Under the pieces are notes generated by a model that saw only the letters and a list, made by a program, of their open reading frames with translations, searched no databases and was not told the origin of the DNA. Both the position numbers and the translations under genes were made by a program. 64,000 nucleotides of DNA, from contig QEYB01001392.1 of the NCBI GenBank assembly GCA_017562135.1, forward strand, positions 1-64,000, given 5' to 3'. Positions 26,301 through 37,290 of this stretch are shown here, piece after piece. Source of the DNA: Dipylidium caninum. Lineage: Eukaryota > Platyhelminthes > Cestoda > Cyclophyllidea > Dipylidiidae. Every line of letters starts with the position of its first letter. Within the stretch, counting starts at the first letter, position 1.

Positions 26301-28029
26301 CAAAGATGAGCAACATCAATTATTAAACAATGGAGTTGCAATTTAGCACAACATTTCAACCGATCAGTCGAAGCGGATAGAGTCAACTGGTTCTGGGAAG
26401 TCGGCAAAATCTAGTTTTTCGTTCACTAGCAATGATGAAATCGACGAGACCCGGAAGGGTTCAAACGGGGAATTAAAAAAGACTTGGAAAACAATTAAAC
26501 GACAGGAGAAAGTGGCGAAACAGGGTCTCGCTCATATGCGACAAGTTTGAAATGACTGTCTCAAGCTGGGCGTAGTAGATCAGTTCGTTTTTAACTATTC
26601 TTCTTTTATTACTTAAGAGAAGGAGAGAATCGCACCACATAATTGCTTTTCCTTCCTTTTCATTGCTTAACCGCGTTGATCATTCAAAGCAGCTCTTAAG
26701 GGGGGGTGTAGTTACAATGGCTTCCACTTCCACTCAGTCTTTCCTTCCCAAAAAGGGACTTCGCTTCATGTTGCACTCACGTTCTTTGGGAAGAGGCCAT
26801 CCTCCATTTTCTCCGGCAGATCAACAAAAATGATGCTCTATTTTGTTTTAGTTGAAAATCTACGCATGTAGAAAAGTGCATTGAAAGGGAAAACATTAAT
26901 GGGTGATGCATGATGTGATGCTAAACAAAACGGGAATTGGAAAATATGACAAAAAAATCACAGCAGGATGCAGACAAGTTCACCGTAGAACGGCGAATAT
27001 ATAAATTAAGCGAACGAGATGGCTGTGTTTCACATAAATAAAATAGAGATGAAAAGAAGAATAAATTGAGACCCTTCAAAATAATGTGTAGCCGAGAGCG
27101 GGAAGTGCGGGGTGACTGCAAGCGATAAGGTTGAGAGAAATTACCCTCATACGTTAAAGATAGGAATTCTTGTTTTGAGCACTACATGCTAGGAGGTTAG
27201 AGGACCAAGAAGCAAGTAGATTTGTTCGTCGTAACCATGCTCCTTACTACAATTCTTTGATTCTACAGGCACAGCTGAATTAGGAGGCTTAAGCAAGGAG
27301 CAAGAGAAAATCTGGCCTACTCACAAATACTTGTGAATGCGCCCCAGACAATGGTGCGTAGCTTGATAGGCTCGGGTTTTCACGTCAACATATGTTCGGA
27401 GGGGTGGGAGTACGAAGGACTCCCCAGGAAAAGCACAAGCCAAGCCCTGGCCTCATCCGTTAACTCATGGCATAATCGGGGCGAGGAAAAGCGTATATAT
27501 CACCCCAGTGTAACGCTGTAGTATACCAGTGATAAACCCGCACTAGGCAGCAGCAGCATCGATAGAACAAGGTGACTTACCGAATTAAGAAGAAGTGCTA
27601 CTTGTCACGTCCTGTCCTTGCGGCATAGTATTGTATTTGTAACTCCCGCAGGAACTGACTCCAATAACGACGTCGCGAGTTTTTCTCCTTGCGCCACTTT
27701 CTATTTACGCACCAGTAGTTGTTTTTTGTCTTTTACGAGAGTACGTTTGCATCAAAGATGAATTTTTATATACCTATGGCTGGGCGATGCCCAAGGCCGA
27801 CCAATCGGGAGTAGCTCGAGTAGTGTGCCGATGACAGCTGAGACGTGCGTGCAGTACGACGTACGCGCGCAAGAGAAAGTGAAAAGCGAGGAAGAGCGTA
27901 AATGCACGCAACGCATGAACTCGCAAACAGCGACTCACGGACGCGCAAGCACGACGGTGATAACGAGGCAGTGAGTGTCAATCATGCAGCCTTGCGCGTT
28001 ATTTATTTTCTAGGCCGCACTCCGCCACA

Positions 28030-28125
28030 CTCACACATGCGTGTTCGCGCGTGCACGCAAGCACGCTCGGACGTGCGTCCGCGCTCATTGGTCTGGCTCC
28101 GAGTGCGTGCGTGTGTGCATGGGGC
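28030..28125. repeat. Imperfect alternating CG/TG/CA tract
   Basis: Dense imperfect repeats of GTGC, GCAC, CGTGC and GCGC words make an alternating purine-pyrimidine stretch, with clear local GC enrichment against A-rich flanks. ORFs on both strands here (27902-28198 +, 28003-28302 -) are products of this repeat. No gene is supported. Confidence 0.6.
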
Positions 28126-29035
28126 AAGTACGGCCCCTGCTAGAGCAAGTTGGTGCTTTTCAGCAGGACAGCAGAGAGCGGAAATGAAGAGAACTTGAAG
28201 AGAAATCACAACGTTTAATCCGCGGTGTTCCATATCACTTTCTGCTTTTACCGAATGCTCAACCGTCATCGAATTGAAGAGGATGGGCCGGAGATGTGCC
28301 ACAATTTGGGCGTTCTACCCAAGGCTAGTATAAACCACTCCGTTGCAAAAAACCGCTTTTTACCTAAATTCCATGGAAGTTTACAGTATGTTTAGGCAAG
28401 TGGTGACGACTCTTAAACCGTAACTTTTTATACAGTTTGTATATCTTAATGAGACCCCAGGTTTATCGTAGGGATGTGTAGGCCCTAAAAAAATTTTAAC
28501 CAGATTTGCATTTAATTACCTTGAGTACAGAACACTAACGGTAGGTGACTGCCGCGTTCGGCTAACATCCAGCTCTCGACCCAAAATCAGCTGAAACGTC
28601 ACCGTGACTACTTCCCGATCGCGTCATCGATAAGGGCGAGGCGAAAACAGCGACCACGATGAGCCCACCCAACTCTCATTATTTCTGGGCGTTTCGCCTT
28701 GAGAGAACTCAACCAACTGGGGTCGGTCAAAGTTTAGCGAAGAAAAGGCTTTGCCTTAACGAGTAAGATAGGTACGGAAACATCGAGATATTTCAAGGCT
28801 ACTACCAAAGACAGAAATCCCCAAAGTTTACTCCTTGTATTCAATAAGAGTTTGTCTGATTTAGCAACTTATAATGAACTTGTACATCAGAAAAATAACA
28901 GCCATTTTAGTGGTCAAAAATACACGAAGATGTATTGTGACTCGCATAGCAAATCAGCATTAGAACTAAAGCCTATGCACGTCTCTTTACGACCCGAAGA
29001 AATAAGACAAGGGTAATGTGCGGTACCAACAGGAT

Positions 29036-29046
29036 GGGGGGGGGGG
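29036..29046. repeat. Poly-G run
   Basis: Eleven consecutive G residues on the plus strand. It is simple sequence with no associated gene. Confidence 0.9.
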
Positions 29047-29200
29047 CGTCGAATGGGATTTAACGCGTGATGCAAGCATATGGGAAGCATGAGTTGACGT
29101 CCTACGCGGATGCGAATGAAAAAGTACTTAAGCAGTTTATGTTTTAGGGAGAATCATCGTGAAAAAAAGGGGTTTTCATCAGATAGACGAATTGGCGTTC

Positions 29201-31358
29201 TCATCGATCCTCAGAATGATAATGAGGCTCAGTAGCAATTAAACTACCTCGATTCGAATGGGGGCCCTCCACCAGAGATTTCCGGCGCACTGCTGGCACA
29301 CTTTCAGGCGTAGCGATGGTGACACCTATCGATTCGTGAAACAACTCCTCTTTTCCAACAGCTTCTTCCGCAGTCGTCGACTTCTGATGAGCGGTTTTCG
29401 CTCTCGCCATGTTATAATCCCCGGAATCGAAGAATTTGTGCTAGAGTGTAAATAGATAGCAAACCGGAGAATTCCATGTGTAAAAATGCACACTAAATGA
29501 AAAGAAGCTAAACTGGGTACCACTGTTTTGTTGACTAAAGCTTCTATCAACGTAGCATCGGATAAAAAAAGTAATGCAACTAGCAATAATACTCGACATT
29601 GCTACGCACAACCACGAAGTATGAGTTAGTGGCATACTGAATGATGTTAAGTAGCAATCTTAAACAAAAGCAAATAAGAACAAACGTGTCAAGGACGTGT
29701 TTAAACACAAGGGCACTTTTAAAATCATGAAGGGAAATTTGCAAAGCAATGGGATAGTAAGTTGGAAAATAAATGCAATCTTACGAAGTAACGCGAAATA
29801 ACCTGACTAAATAAACAAGGCCAACAAACCTATGTTCCTGCCTTATAAAATGCATTAAAAAAACCGACTTCATTTCTACGATTAGAAAGTCAATTACTTT
29901 TAGTTGAAGACTGTTAGTAGTTCAAAGGGTATGGTTCTTATATTGGACAAACCAATTAACTTAGATAAATTAAAAACATTAAATTGGCCATTGCAAAAGG
30001 GTATGATAAGTTGAAAACAAGTTAAATTAGCATAAATACAAAGGACTCTCCCCACAAGACATCAACAAATGATTACTCAAATCCGGATAAAAGAATATAC
30101 CTCATGTAGGTACCCCAGGACTTGGAGAAACAACACTTGCACGAATATTAGGATCACCTTAGAGGTTAATCAATATGAGCGGTTACAATCTGTTCTTTTG
30201 ATGTCGATGTCCTCGATAGATTCAATGCGAAAAAGGCCCACAATTTCTACCTCATATTTGATGTTCATAAAATATTAGAGACGAGAATAACAATAGTTAG
30301 CAATTGCTGGATGTAAGCGTAGCATTATACACCTAAACGGCAGTTCAGCATTAAAAAGTGGAACCCGATATTAGGAAATAGAGATCACTATTAAGTCAAA
30401 TGATTAAAGGGTGAAACAAAACAATAGATACGGATAATAAACTCATGTATCGGAACCCTATCCCTGTACTGACAGTAAATCTGAACAATCCGACTAAGTG
30501 AACATCTGCCATCGTGCCATATGCGCAAATATACACGAAAGGAATGTGGAACTGCCCAACGTGCGACCTACACTATTGAAAGCAAAAATGTGAAAAACCC
30601 ACAAAATTGCCTCAATTTTTTAACAGAGCTTTATTATATGAAACGTAGGTTTTAGTTTTGTTGTCAGTAATCTCCTCTGGGACCTGAACTGAGAAAAGGC
30701 ACCGCTGAATAAAATCCAGTGATAAACTTGAAATAAGCCACCCACAAATAGATAGTTGAAAAGGCAGCCACGGAATAGAATTAAAGCGAAATGTAACCGT
30801 TTCGCAGACATTCAAATAAATGGTTATTTCGCTCGAAATATGGCATAGCAGACCAATTTTTGCCGCTCCCTACACAAAAAATAAAGCAAATAGAATAAAA
30901 CGGCCCGAATATTAAGGAACTTCAAGTAAATTTAAGGTAGATATAGTTTTGGATACTATTAGACAATAGTGGAACGCGATTGTCAAATTGTGTATAGCGT
31001 TAAGTAAAGTAAGCAAATCAAAATTACCAGAAAGTTGTCATGAGTGAGACCGATAAATTCATCTCGTCATTGCGTTTCAGCAAAAAGTAATGCGGTGAGC
31101 CAAAGCATAGATGGCCGTTCCCGAAAAAGTTTACGGTGAATTAAAATGCGCTAACTTTGCGACCTTATGAGAAAGATATATGCCCGTTGCCAAAACTTAC
31201 ACCCCGATTAAGCCTTTTCTGCAAAAGCATTGAGGCGGCACCTTTTTGAACCAGGCCAGGATACCTAGCTTTTAGCTCAGATTCCTGGTCTTCCTGTAAT
31301 TTGATAATATTTCCGAATTTGGCCATACCAATGATATCTTGACATCGGAAGCAGACAT
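29201..31358 (-). CDS. ensa-1: Endosulfine (ENSA/ARPP19 family) PP2A-B55 inhibitor
   Basis: Three coding exons on the minus strand: 31358-31329, 31293-31201 and 29440-29201, joined by introns of 35 nt (GTATGG...TTACAG) and 1760 nt (GTAAGT...CTCTAG), both phase 0. The product is 120 aa, close to the family's usual length of about 120. Exon 2 carries ELKARYPGLVQKGAASMLL, matching the conserved family helix. Exon 3 opens with KFFDSGDYNMARAK, containing the invariant FDSGDY motif. Ser47 in that motif corresponds to the residue phosphorylated by Greatwall kinase, which turns the protein into an inhibitor of PP2A-B55 at mitotic or meiotic entry. A basophilic kinase-type site (RRKSL, Ser96) near the C-terminus matches the PKA site of vertebrate ENSA. 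A possible trans-splice acceptor (TTCTCCAG) lies 12 nt upstream of the ATG. The start gives the expected short N-terminus. Confidence 0.93.
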
Positions 31359-31660
31359 AGCATTAACGTGCTGGAGAAGCAAGTTGACCCACAGAGGGAC
31401 GACAGCAGCGCCAGCGAACCCGCAGGAGCAATGAATTGACTTTGACAGTCGCGGCATACCGTTCGACCGAAATTTGGTGATAATTTAAAGTATCTCAAAA
31501 AACTACATTGAAAACAATCTCATAAGCATTCTATAATCCTCACAACTCGATTTTATTATGTCAAGCAAAATTTGATGACATGGCATAACAGTGCCTAGTG
31601 ATTGGGAGTTGTACAAGACTACCCGTGATAAAAGCGAACCGGTAACAAAGTAAACTTCAT

Positions 31661-32199
31661 TTATGCGACTCGGACATCAACGATTGAAATGCAATAGTTA
31701 CAGTCCAAGGAAGTGAGCATCTGAGTCGCCGAAACCAGAGATTTGCCCAAAGCCGATAGGCATACATCGATTTCCTTGCTGGCTAAAGGGAGGCAAAACA
31801 GTTCCTGAATCTTATCGCCACTGAAGAATACGGTTGAAAATAGCTGTTCTATTAAAGTAACATTATCATTAGCTTTTTGCACAGGTTAAATTTTGAGCAC
31901 TCTTTTCAACTCGCCTTTTGACTATCAAAATTACAAAGCAATCCATGGCGACAATAATGCGACCTTACTGACGATGTATACTTAATAGGAGTTACAGACT
32001 TACTAAAGGCAAGAGGACTAGAGGTTTTTTATCAACATATCGGGTTTTGCATATACATTTTTGAAAAGGTTTTCCAAATACCTTATTAACCATCGCTTTA
32101 TTGAAGCTTCAGATGGGTGAACAGTGGGAAGTCCATAGGTGATTAAGCTGAATGCATTTTTGAAAGAATCAAAACATTCCTGGCATTACTCACTGTTTC
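31661..32199 (-). CDS. Unrecognised coding-like exons upstream of endosulfine
   Basis: Two open stretches on the minus strand read as protein. The first, after an ATGCCAG acceptor near 32200, includes LPTVHPSEASIKRWLIRYLE and stays open to about 32032. The second, from about 31880 to a TAA at 31661-31663, includes STVFFSGDKIQELFCLPLA and ASKEIDVCLSALGKSLVSAT. They are helical and leucine-rich with normal residue usage, unlike the surrounding A-rich noncoding sequence. The join between them was not resolved and the family was not recognised. The stop lies about 300 nt upstream of the endosulfine ATG on the same strand, so a shared transcript is possible. Confidence 0.4.
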
Positions 32200-33742
32200 A
32201 TGATAGATTTTCACATCATACTCACTCAATGGGTTTTCTGAATGGTTCGAAATGTAAAAATGAGTAATGTAATACATTTATGCATTAGAGCCCTACCCCT
32301 ACGATGCTATATGTAGTTTCTGGCGTTTAGTTCTCACCTCACATTAAAAATCTTCAGTGTATGATTTACTTTTAAAAACTTGATATAAATTCCTGTCACT
32401 CAACCATAACACGCAAGGTGCTAATGCTCGGTGCCGCACAGTATCCACTTAATATAAACCGGCTATCTCATTGGAAGCTTAAAGTATGCGCAGAATGGCT
32501 GATTTGGATTTGAATACATCAAAAGTGGGTATTTGCCATAAGTAAGCACAGTTTACTGCTTCTAGAGCTGACTCTCCACTTACGCATTTACTTTACACTG
32601 ACGTGCTTTCAATTTTTGCGTCGCATAAGAAAAAACCTTTAAAGACGGACTCAATTATTTCGCATTTTGTCTCCTCACGTTTCGCGGTAACAGTTCTTAT
32701 AGGGGGAAAATCAGGTCAAGGCGGCTAGTAAATAAATCACTTTATAGGGGCTGACTGGATTAAAAGAGGAGGAAAGATATGTTCACTGAACGAAATATGA
32801 AAACTACTTCAATTCATACTAGTATCACATTTCCTGCCACAGAACGATGTCTAAAACAAATAAGACTACGCGTCGTGTTAAGGGGAATTACCAATTCCTA
32901 CAAGTTAGATGGCAATTTTAGCTCCCCAAGCAGAGTATCGCTTCGATATAGCAATACTTCCATCAAACGGCACAAGATTTTTATCTCAAACCTGCGGGAC
33001 ATTTCATCCCTACATGCTCACAAACATTAAAGTAAAGTAAAGATATTCAAAACAATGAGAAGCCTTTGTTTGGTTGATCGACAATTGAAAAGTAATCTGA
33101 GAGTCGTTTCCATATTCGTATGATTAAATAAGAAGGCAATTATGATCACATAAAGATAGCTACGGCTTGGAAGAGTACTTCATAGACCTCAAGTAGAGCG
33201 AAACAAGGTGAATATAGGCGGTCTATTAATCCCTTGCTCTCATATACGTAATCCCACTTTGCAATAACTGGGGCTTGACATGGAACTATGAATTCCAGCT
33301 CTTTGCTACACGCTAGTGGATAACTTAATATGAATTGTTAGGAAAGCGTCCCGGTCCTCCTGCTTTGACTCAAAGGTTGTGGTGATCATATAGGCATTAC
33401 AAACCCTTGTATGCTTCGAGATAATACAAACGACTCACCTCTGGCAGTGGGGTTTATAATCTGACCCAATATATAGCTTGAAAATAGCAAATTGTTTCTC
33501 AATTTGAAATATTAAGGGTTTGAGTACTTATATAAATATAAATTCACATATGCATAATTGATTCATTGGCGCCACTTCATGAACAGGGGGCGTTGATGTG
33601 CGCTGTACAAAAAAACAATCCCCACCAAGTCAGCCATAATTTGCGTTGTTATGGCGCTAAATTTTAATGCCATAGAATAAATTATAATAATAATTTGTTT
33701 CGTCATTCACTTTTCTCCCGCGGCTCACGATTTTGTGTGTTT
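32200..33742. other. No supported gene
   Basis: The sequence is A-rich on the plus strand up to about 33.1 kb and then AT-rich just before TAF9. The 83-codon ORF at 32779-33030 (+) has no family resemblance and no splice context. The last few hundred bases presumably hold the TAF9 5' region, but no specific promoter element can be assigned. Confidence 0.4.
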
Positions 33743-34625
33743 ATGATGGATGGAACTGTGCACAACTCAGAGGAAGTTTTGTCGGTCTTAGCTGTAATCA
33801 AGTCCATTTTTGAAGACTTCAATCTTGTTGAACTCTCAGAAGATGTGTATACACGCGTACTGGACATCATTTCAAGTATGTGTGTAGGGCCGAAGGTCAT
33901 CAGTTTAGAATATACGGGGGAAATTCTTGTCGATGCGAAATACAACGCCTTATATACAGGTCGATCGCAAATAACTGAGCAAGATGTAGATTTGGCTGTG
34001 GAAAATAAGAGCGAAGACATTGTGTTGGCGCCACTTCATAGAGAACAACTCCTGGAATATGCCGAAAAAATTAATTCTCAAAATCTCCCTCCAGCGAAAT
34101 GTGGATCGGGAATCAAACTTCCTCCAGAGAAATACACACTGACAGCACCCAACTATTGCATTACCTCTAGTACTGGTACCAATACACCCGTAAGCTCTTC
34201 GACAATATTAAACGGTGACCAAACTTGTATATTTTCAGTTTACAAACGTACCCGGATCCGTGGGTGTTCCCTCCAGAATTGTCCTTCCTAGTTCAAATAC
34301 TTGTGCTAGTTCCGGCGGTTTGGCCGTCTACCGTGTTTCGAGCACTTCTGGTAGTAACCAACAGAATCAGCGTGGCTCTGTCCTGCCCACATCTACTGCT
34401 TCTCCTTCAATCTCAGACTTACCGGCTTCTGGTATCCATGTTATCGCCCCTGGAAATACGCCTGCTTCCCTTATTCGTGTACAGTCCTCCGCATTCACGC
34501 AATCGGGGCATTCATTGGTGTGCAACACGGCCCCGAATTCATCTAATACCAGTAAGGCTGCCTACCCCTTGCGTATGATATTTAGTCAAGTAATTGTTTG
34601 GTCCAGCAATCCAATTTATTACTAA
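33743..34625 (+). CDS. taf-9: TFIID/SAGA subunit TAF9
   Basis: TAF9 pairs with TAF6 through a histone fold in TFIID and SAGA. Exons are 33743-33875, 33909-34189 and 34239-34625. Intron 1 is 33 nt (GTATGT...TTTAG) and intron 2 is 49 nt (GTAAGC...TTTTCAG). The first part aligns with the TAF9 histone fold: a helix at SVLAVIKSIFEDFNLVELSE, then EILVDAKYNALY and SQITEQDVDLAV. It is followed by the signature KLPPEKYTLTAPNY, equivalent to LPPDRYCLTAPNY in vertebrates. The C-terminal exon is Ser/Thr/Asn-rich, as in other TAF9 tails. The product is about 266 aa; human TAF9 is 264. The short intron has no stop and keeps frame, so without splicing it would add 11 residues inside the fold. Two ATGs lie in tandem at 33743. 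Alternatively, a GTATGA donor at 34573 could join an acceptor at 35075 and give another 3' end (stop 35110). Confidence 0.92.
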
Positions 34626-35112
34626 AGACTTGTTACATCATACATTTGCTTGTTTTTTTAAACGAAAACTATCATTGGGATCCTTTTGTGCCATGTTAAA
34701 TTCGATAAATTTATGATTGTGTTAAATAATTATTGAAACCCTGATATTCCGCATTCATCCTATCATTGCTATTGTGCCTTTATATATAATGTTAAATTTG
34801 AATAGATATTTGTTGTAGTTGGATGAAATAAGTGAGGAAAAAAAGCCTGTACTTGCAGACAATAGTCGACATGCTTTGTTGCACTTGGTTTTCGCTTAGA
34901 TACGAGAGCATTTAGGATATACCCGTCTAACAAAACACATAGACGCAGTCTCCCTAGGCTGGAAAGAGTTCCTTTGTAACTACTTAACTGTTGGCCTTTG
35001 TCTTCACTGACTACCGTTTCATCGACTATGAAATGAGATTTATACTCAAAATCAATCAAATTTCTATTTTTTTAGCATCAAATCTTCGCCGGAAATTCTC
35101 AGAAGAGTAAAT

Positions 35113-35443
35113 ATGAGACTCGTGAGCACTGTGTATATTTTCTTGCGTTCTTAGACGATTTAATGTTTTTAGGATTTGCGTGATGGCACTGTTCTTTGCC
35201 TTACTGGGGATCTTGAATACGTTTATAGCTGTCTAGTAAATATTAGAGGTCACATTTTTACTGTATCTGTAGTATCCTGGAAACGTTTTCATTCTCGAAA
35301 TCCGCGGTTTTCAGTTTAGTGGTCTTGATGACTGTCCAAAATTTACTAACCTCTCTTCGTTCGAAGTGCTATATGGTAATTCTCATCATGTAACAGTTAT
35401 GGGCATTGTTCGCCTATCGGACACTGACGATTTGGAGCAATAA
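35113..35443 (+). CDS. Small OB-fold-like protein (RPA3/TEN1 type?), 83 aa
   Basis: Exons 35113-35130, 35173-35235 and 35273-35443 are joined by 42-nt (GTGTAT...TTTTTAG) and 37-nt (GTAAAT...CTGTAG) introns, all phase 0. The product begins MRLVSTDLRDGTVLCLTGDL, continues with a strand GNVFILEIRGFQFSG and ends VTVMGIVRLSDTDDLEQ. The pattern G-x-V-x-C-x-x-G-x-L-E...G-N-x-F-x-L...V-x-V-x-G resembles the small OB folds of RPA3 or TEN1, which sit in single-stranded-DNA-binding complexes. The match is by pattern only and the family is not certain. A strong acceptor (TTTTTTTAG) at 35067-35075, 37 nt before the ATG, could be a trans-splice site for this gene and would make it the second cistron after TAF9. 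Confidence 0.5.
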
Positions 35444-35905
35444 TTGGGTCACACCTTCTCGGCACTATCAGAGGCGATGGGAGATTTTCTCTGGTGGTCG
35501 ACTACGCGATGCGTTTTAGTGCTTTTTTGTCGAAAGTTTTCCCTGATTCTGTTTAAATGATGTAAAATTAGTGCAGTAAATCCTTTTTTTTTCAGTGTAT
35601 ATTTGCTGGGGTTTCCGTGCCAAAGTCTGTTATTTCTCATCCCAAATTGCGGATATGTGCTGTATTTCGGTGCATCCATATTTGTCGTATGAAGCCAAGT
35701 GTAAACCCAAGTCGTCGCATGGCATGTATGCCCTTGCAGGACGCCATGTAGTTGTGCTAATAAAATACACCAAGTAGTTGGAGGAAGGCCTAACGTCCTG
35801 TTGAGTACCTTGCGTGAGGAGTCGGGCAATGAATAGGACATACAGTTGAGATAAATAGTGAAGTGGATGTTTATACGAACTAGAGCTCAATATGTTCGTC
35901 TTAGT

Positions 35906-36112
35906 ATGCCCATCGTTGATTTTATTTCACCACTGTGGGGCAATGTTCAAAGCTCTAGCTCACTTTTGAGCGACATTTTGTTGAGTCTGGTGGAGCACTT
36001 CCACGTCCATTTCAGAGGAAGTCAGCGCTTTCATTGTGAAGCTATTTTTTCTAAGTTGTGGGACATTGAAGTTACTAAAAGAGCAAAGTTTCAAAAGCAT
36101 GTCTTCCTTTGA
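35906..36112 (+). CDS. Small ORF of 68 aa behind a splice-acceptor-like site
   Basis: The ATG at 35906 follows a GTTCGTCTTAG acceptor by one base. The frame starts MPIVDFISPLWG, contains a helical segment (SDILLSLVEHFHVHFRGSQ) and ends in a basic stretch before TGA. It was not recognised. It lies on the same strand as TAF9 and the OB-like gene, at similar spacing (about 460 nt after the previous stop), so it may be a third cistron. It could equally be the terminal exon of another gene. An acceptor at 35606 with an open frame to 35777 lies between, in a weaker context. Confidence 0.3.
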   Translation: MPIVDFISPLWGNVQSSSSLLSDILLSLVEHFHVHFRGSQRFHCEAIFSKLWDIEVTKRAKFQKHVFL

Positions 36113-37290
36113 CAGAAGTGTGGTGGGTATTTTTATTAACCACAAATCTTACTACTTAATTTGCACCCTCTTACTCCTTGTTATAACGTAAAAATCCTCA
36201 GCAATCCACCGCAACCTTAATTACAATGCTTTATTCCTCTATGGTGAGTTCTAAGAGCAAACACCCGGTTTCTTTGGTACACCAAGGCTGAGGGGGAGGA
36301 GGAGGAAGTGGCAGAGGTCGGTGTGTGCGTGTGACCACATGGGGCCGTAAAGCATGGTATTCTGTTCGGCCATGTGTCGTTCACACGCGCATCAGTGGCA
36401 AGGGGAGTGACCAATTTTAAACCGCCTTATATGTATCCTTTACTCGCATCGTGAAGTTGGCAGGGCGGTATTATAAATATCATGAAACATTAACTCATTT
36501 TAATTCCGTTTTCGCAACAAACCAATACATGTCTCAATTTTGTTGCCGTGACTGGACAGCAAATTACACTTCGGGGATATTCCAAGCGCGGAAGCTCATG
36601 GATGTATTTGTTTCTAATGTCAAAATATTTAGTTTTGTTTCGCTAAGTGCCGAGGAGGGAGATGAAGAGTTTTTCGACTTGATCTATTTCGGAAGGGTTG
36701 TATACAGAGATAAAGGATGATTCCATGTGGTCCACAAATTTTATAGATATGATATTTGGTGTCAATATACGCGAAATTTTAACTTTTTAATGAACACAAT
36801 ATGACACAACTAGTACAAAGCAAAACAAATTAAACTATAATGTTGATAATAACGAAAACCGATAAAAGTTTAAAATGGAAATAGTAAAGCAGAAGTCATA
36901 TCCACAGAAATGTGGCAAGTGTGAATTTTCACGGTGCTCAAGAGTCGGTTATAACAGCGGAAAGGAGGGAGGAGGAGGAGGATGCTCCCTCCCGCTCCCG
37001 CCACCGCCTGTGTGCTACGGCGAGGGTGCACACGACCTGGAATCGGACGAAGGGTCGACCAGCGTGTCAATTGAGAACAACACGCCGTCGGGATGAAAGC
37101 GTTTCGCTTCTAAACCTAGAATCGGCAGGAGCTTCTTTAGTTTGGCACGCCAGACGCATACTCGTCTAATGAAATCAATTTATATTTGGACTAAAGAGTC
37201 CGGTAAAATTGCGATTATCATTAAATTTAGTCTATGCAACTATCATCTTTGACAAATGTTTTAGTATTCCATGCTAGTTTAGCTAATCAT
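36113..37290. other. Intergenic between convergent genes; no supported gene
   Basis: This lies between the plus-strand TAF9 cluster and the 3' end of the minus-strand CtBP gene. The ORF at 36451-36720 (+) has a plausible C-terminal half (SLSAEEGDEEFFDLIYFG), but no acceptor or family could be assigned. ORFs at 36875-37169 come from a GGA/CCTCC-rich patch. Confidence 0.4.

Larger units (their letters stand above)
13799..29200. other. Long stretch without a recognised gene
   Basis: The first few hundred bases are pyrimidine-rich and are probably the 3' UTR and flank of the C2B gene. ORFs at 15164-15376 (+), 15816-16070 (+) and 19880-20350 (-) have protein-like composition, but no family or consistent splice chain was found for them. 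Between about 19.2 and 23.8 kb both strands are unusually rich in short CTCTC/GAGAG-like words. From about 25.9 kb onward the plus strand becomes A-rich, as in the minus-strand endosulfine gene that follows. Confidence 0.4.

Noticed and set aside
27902..28302. Overlapping ORFs on both strands in a GC-richer patch.
   Set aside because: They arise from the alternating CG/TG/CA repeat; residue usage is repeat-driven.
31100..31200. Two open stretches downstream of endosulfine exon 2 that both read FGNGH, as if alternative exons.
   Set aside because: The conserved FDSGDY exon was found at 29440-29201 with exact phase and a good acceptor, and a strong GTAAGT donor ends exon 2 before these stretches.
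33567..34040. A 15-nt word (TTGGCGCCACTTCAT) occurs both upstream of and inside TAF9.
   Set aside because: A shared word of this length between two places in 64 kb is expected by chance.
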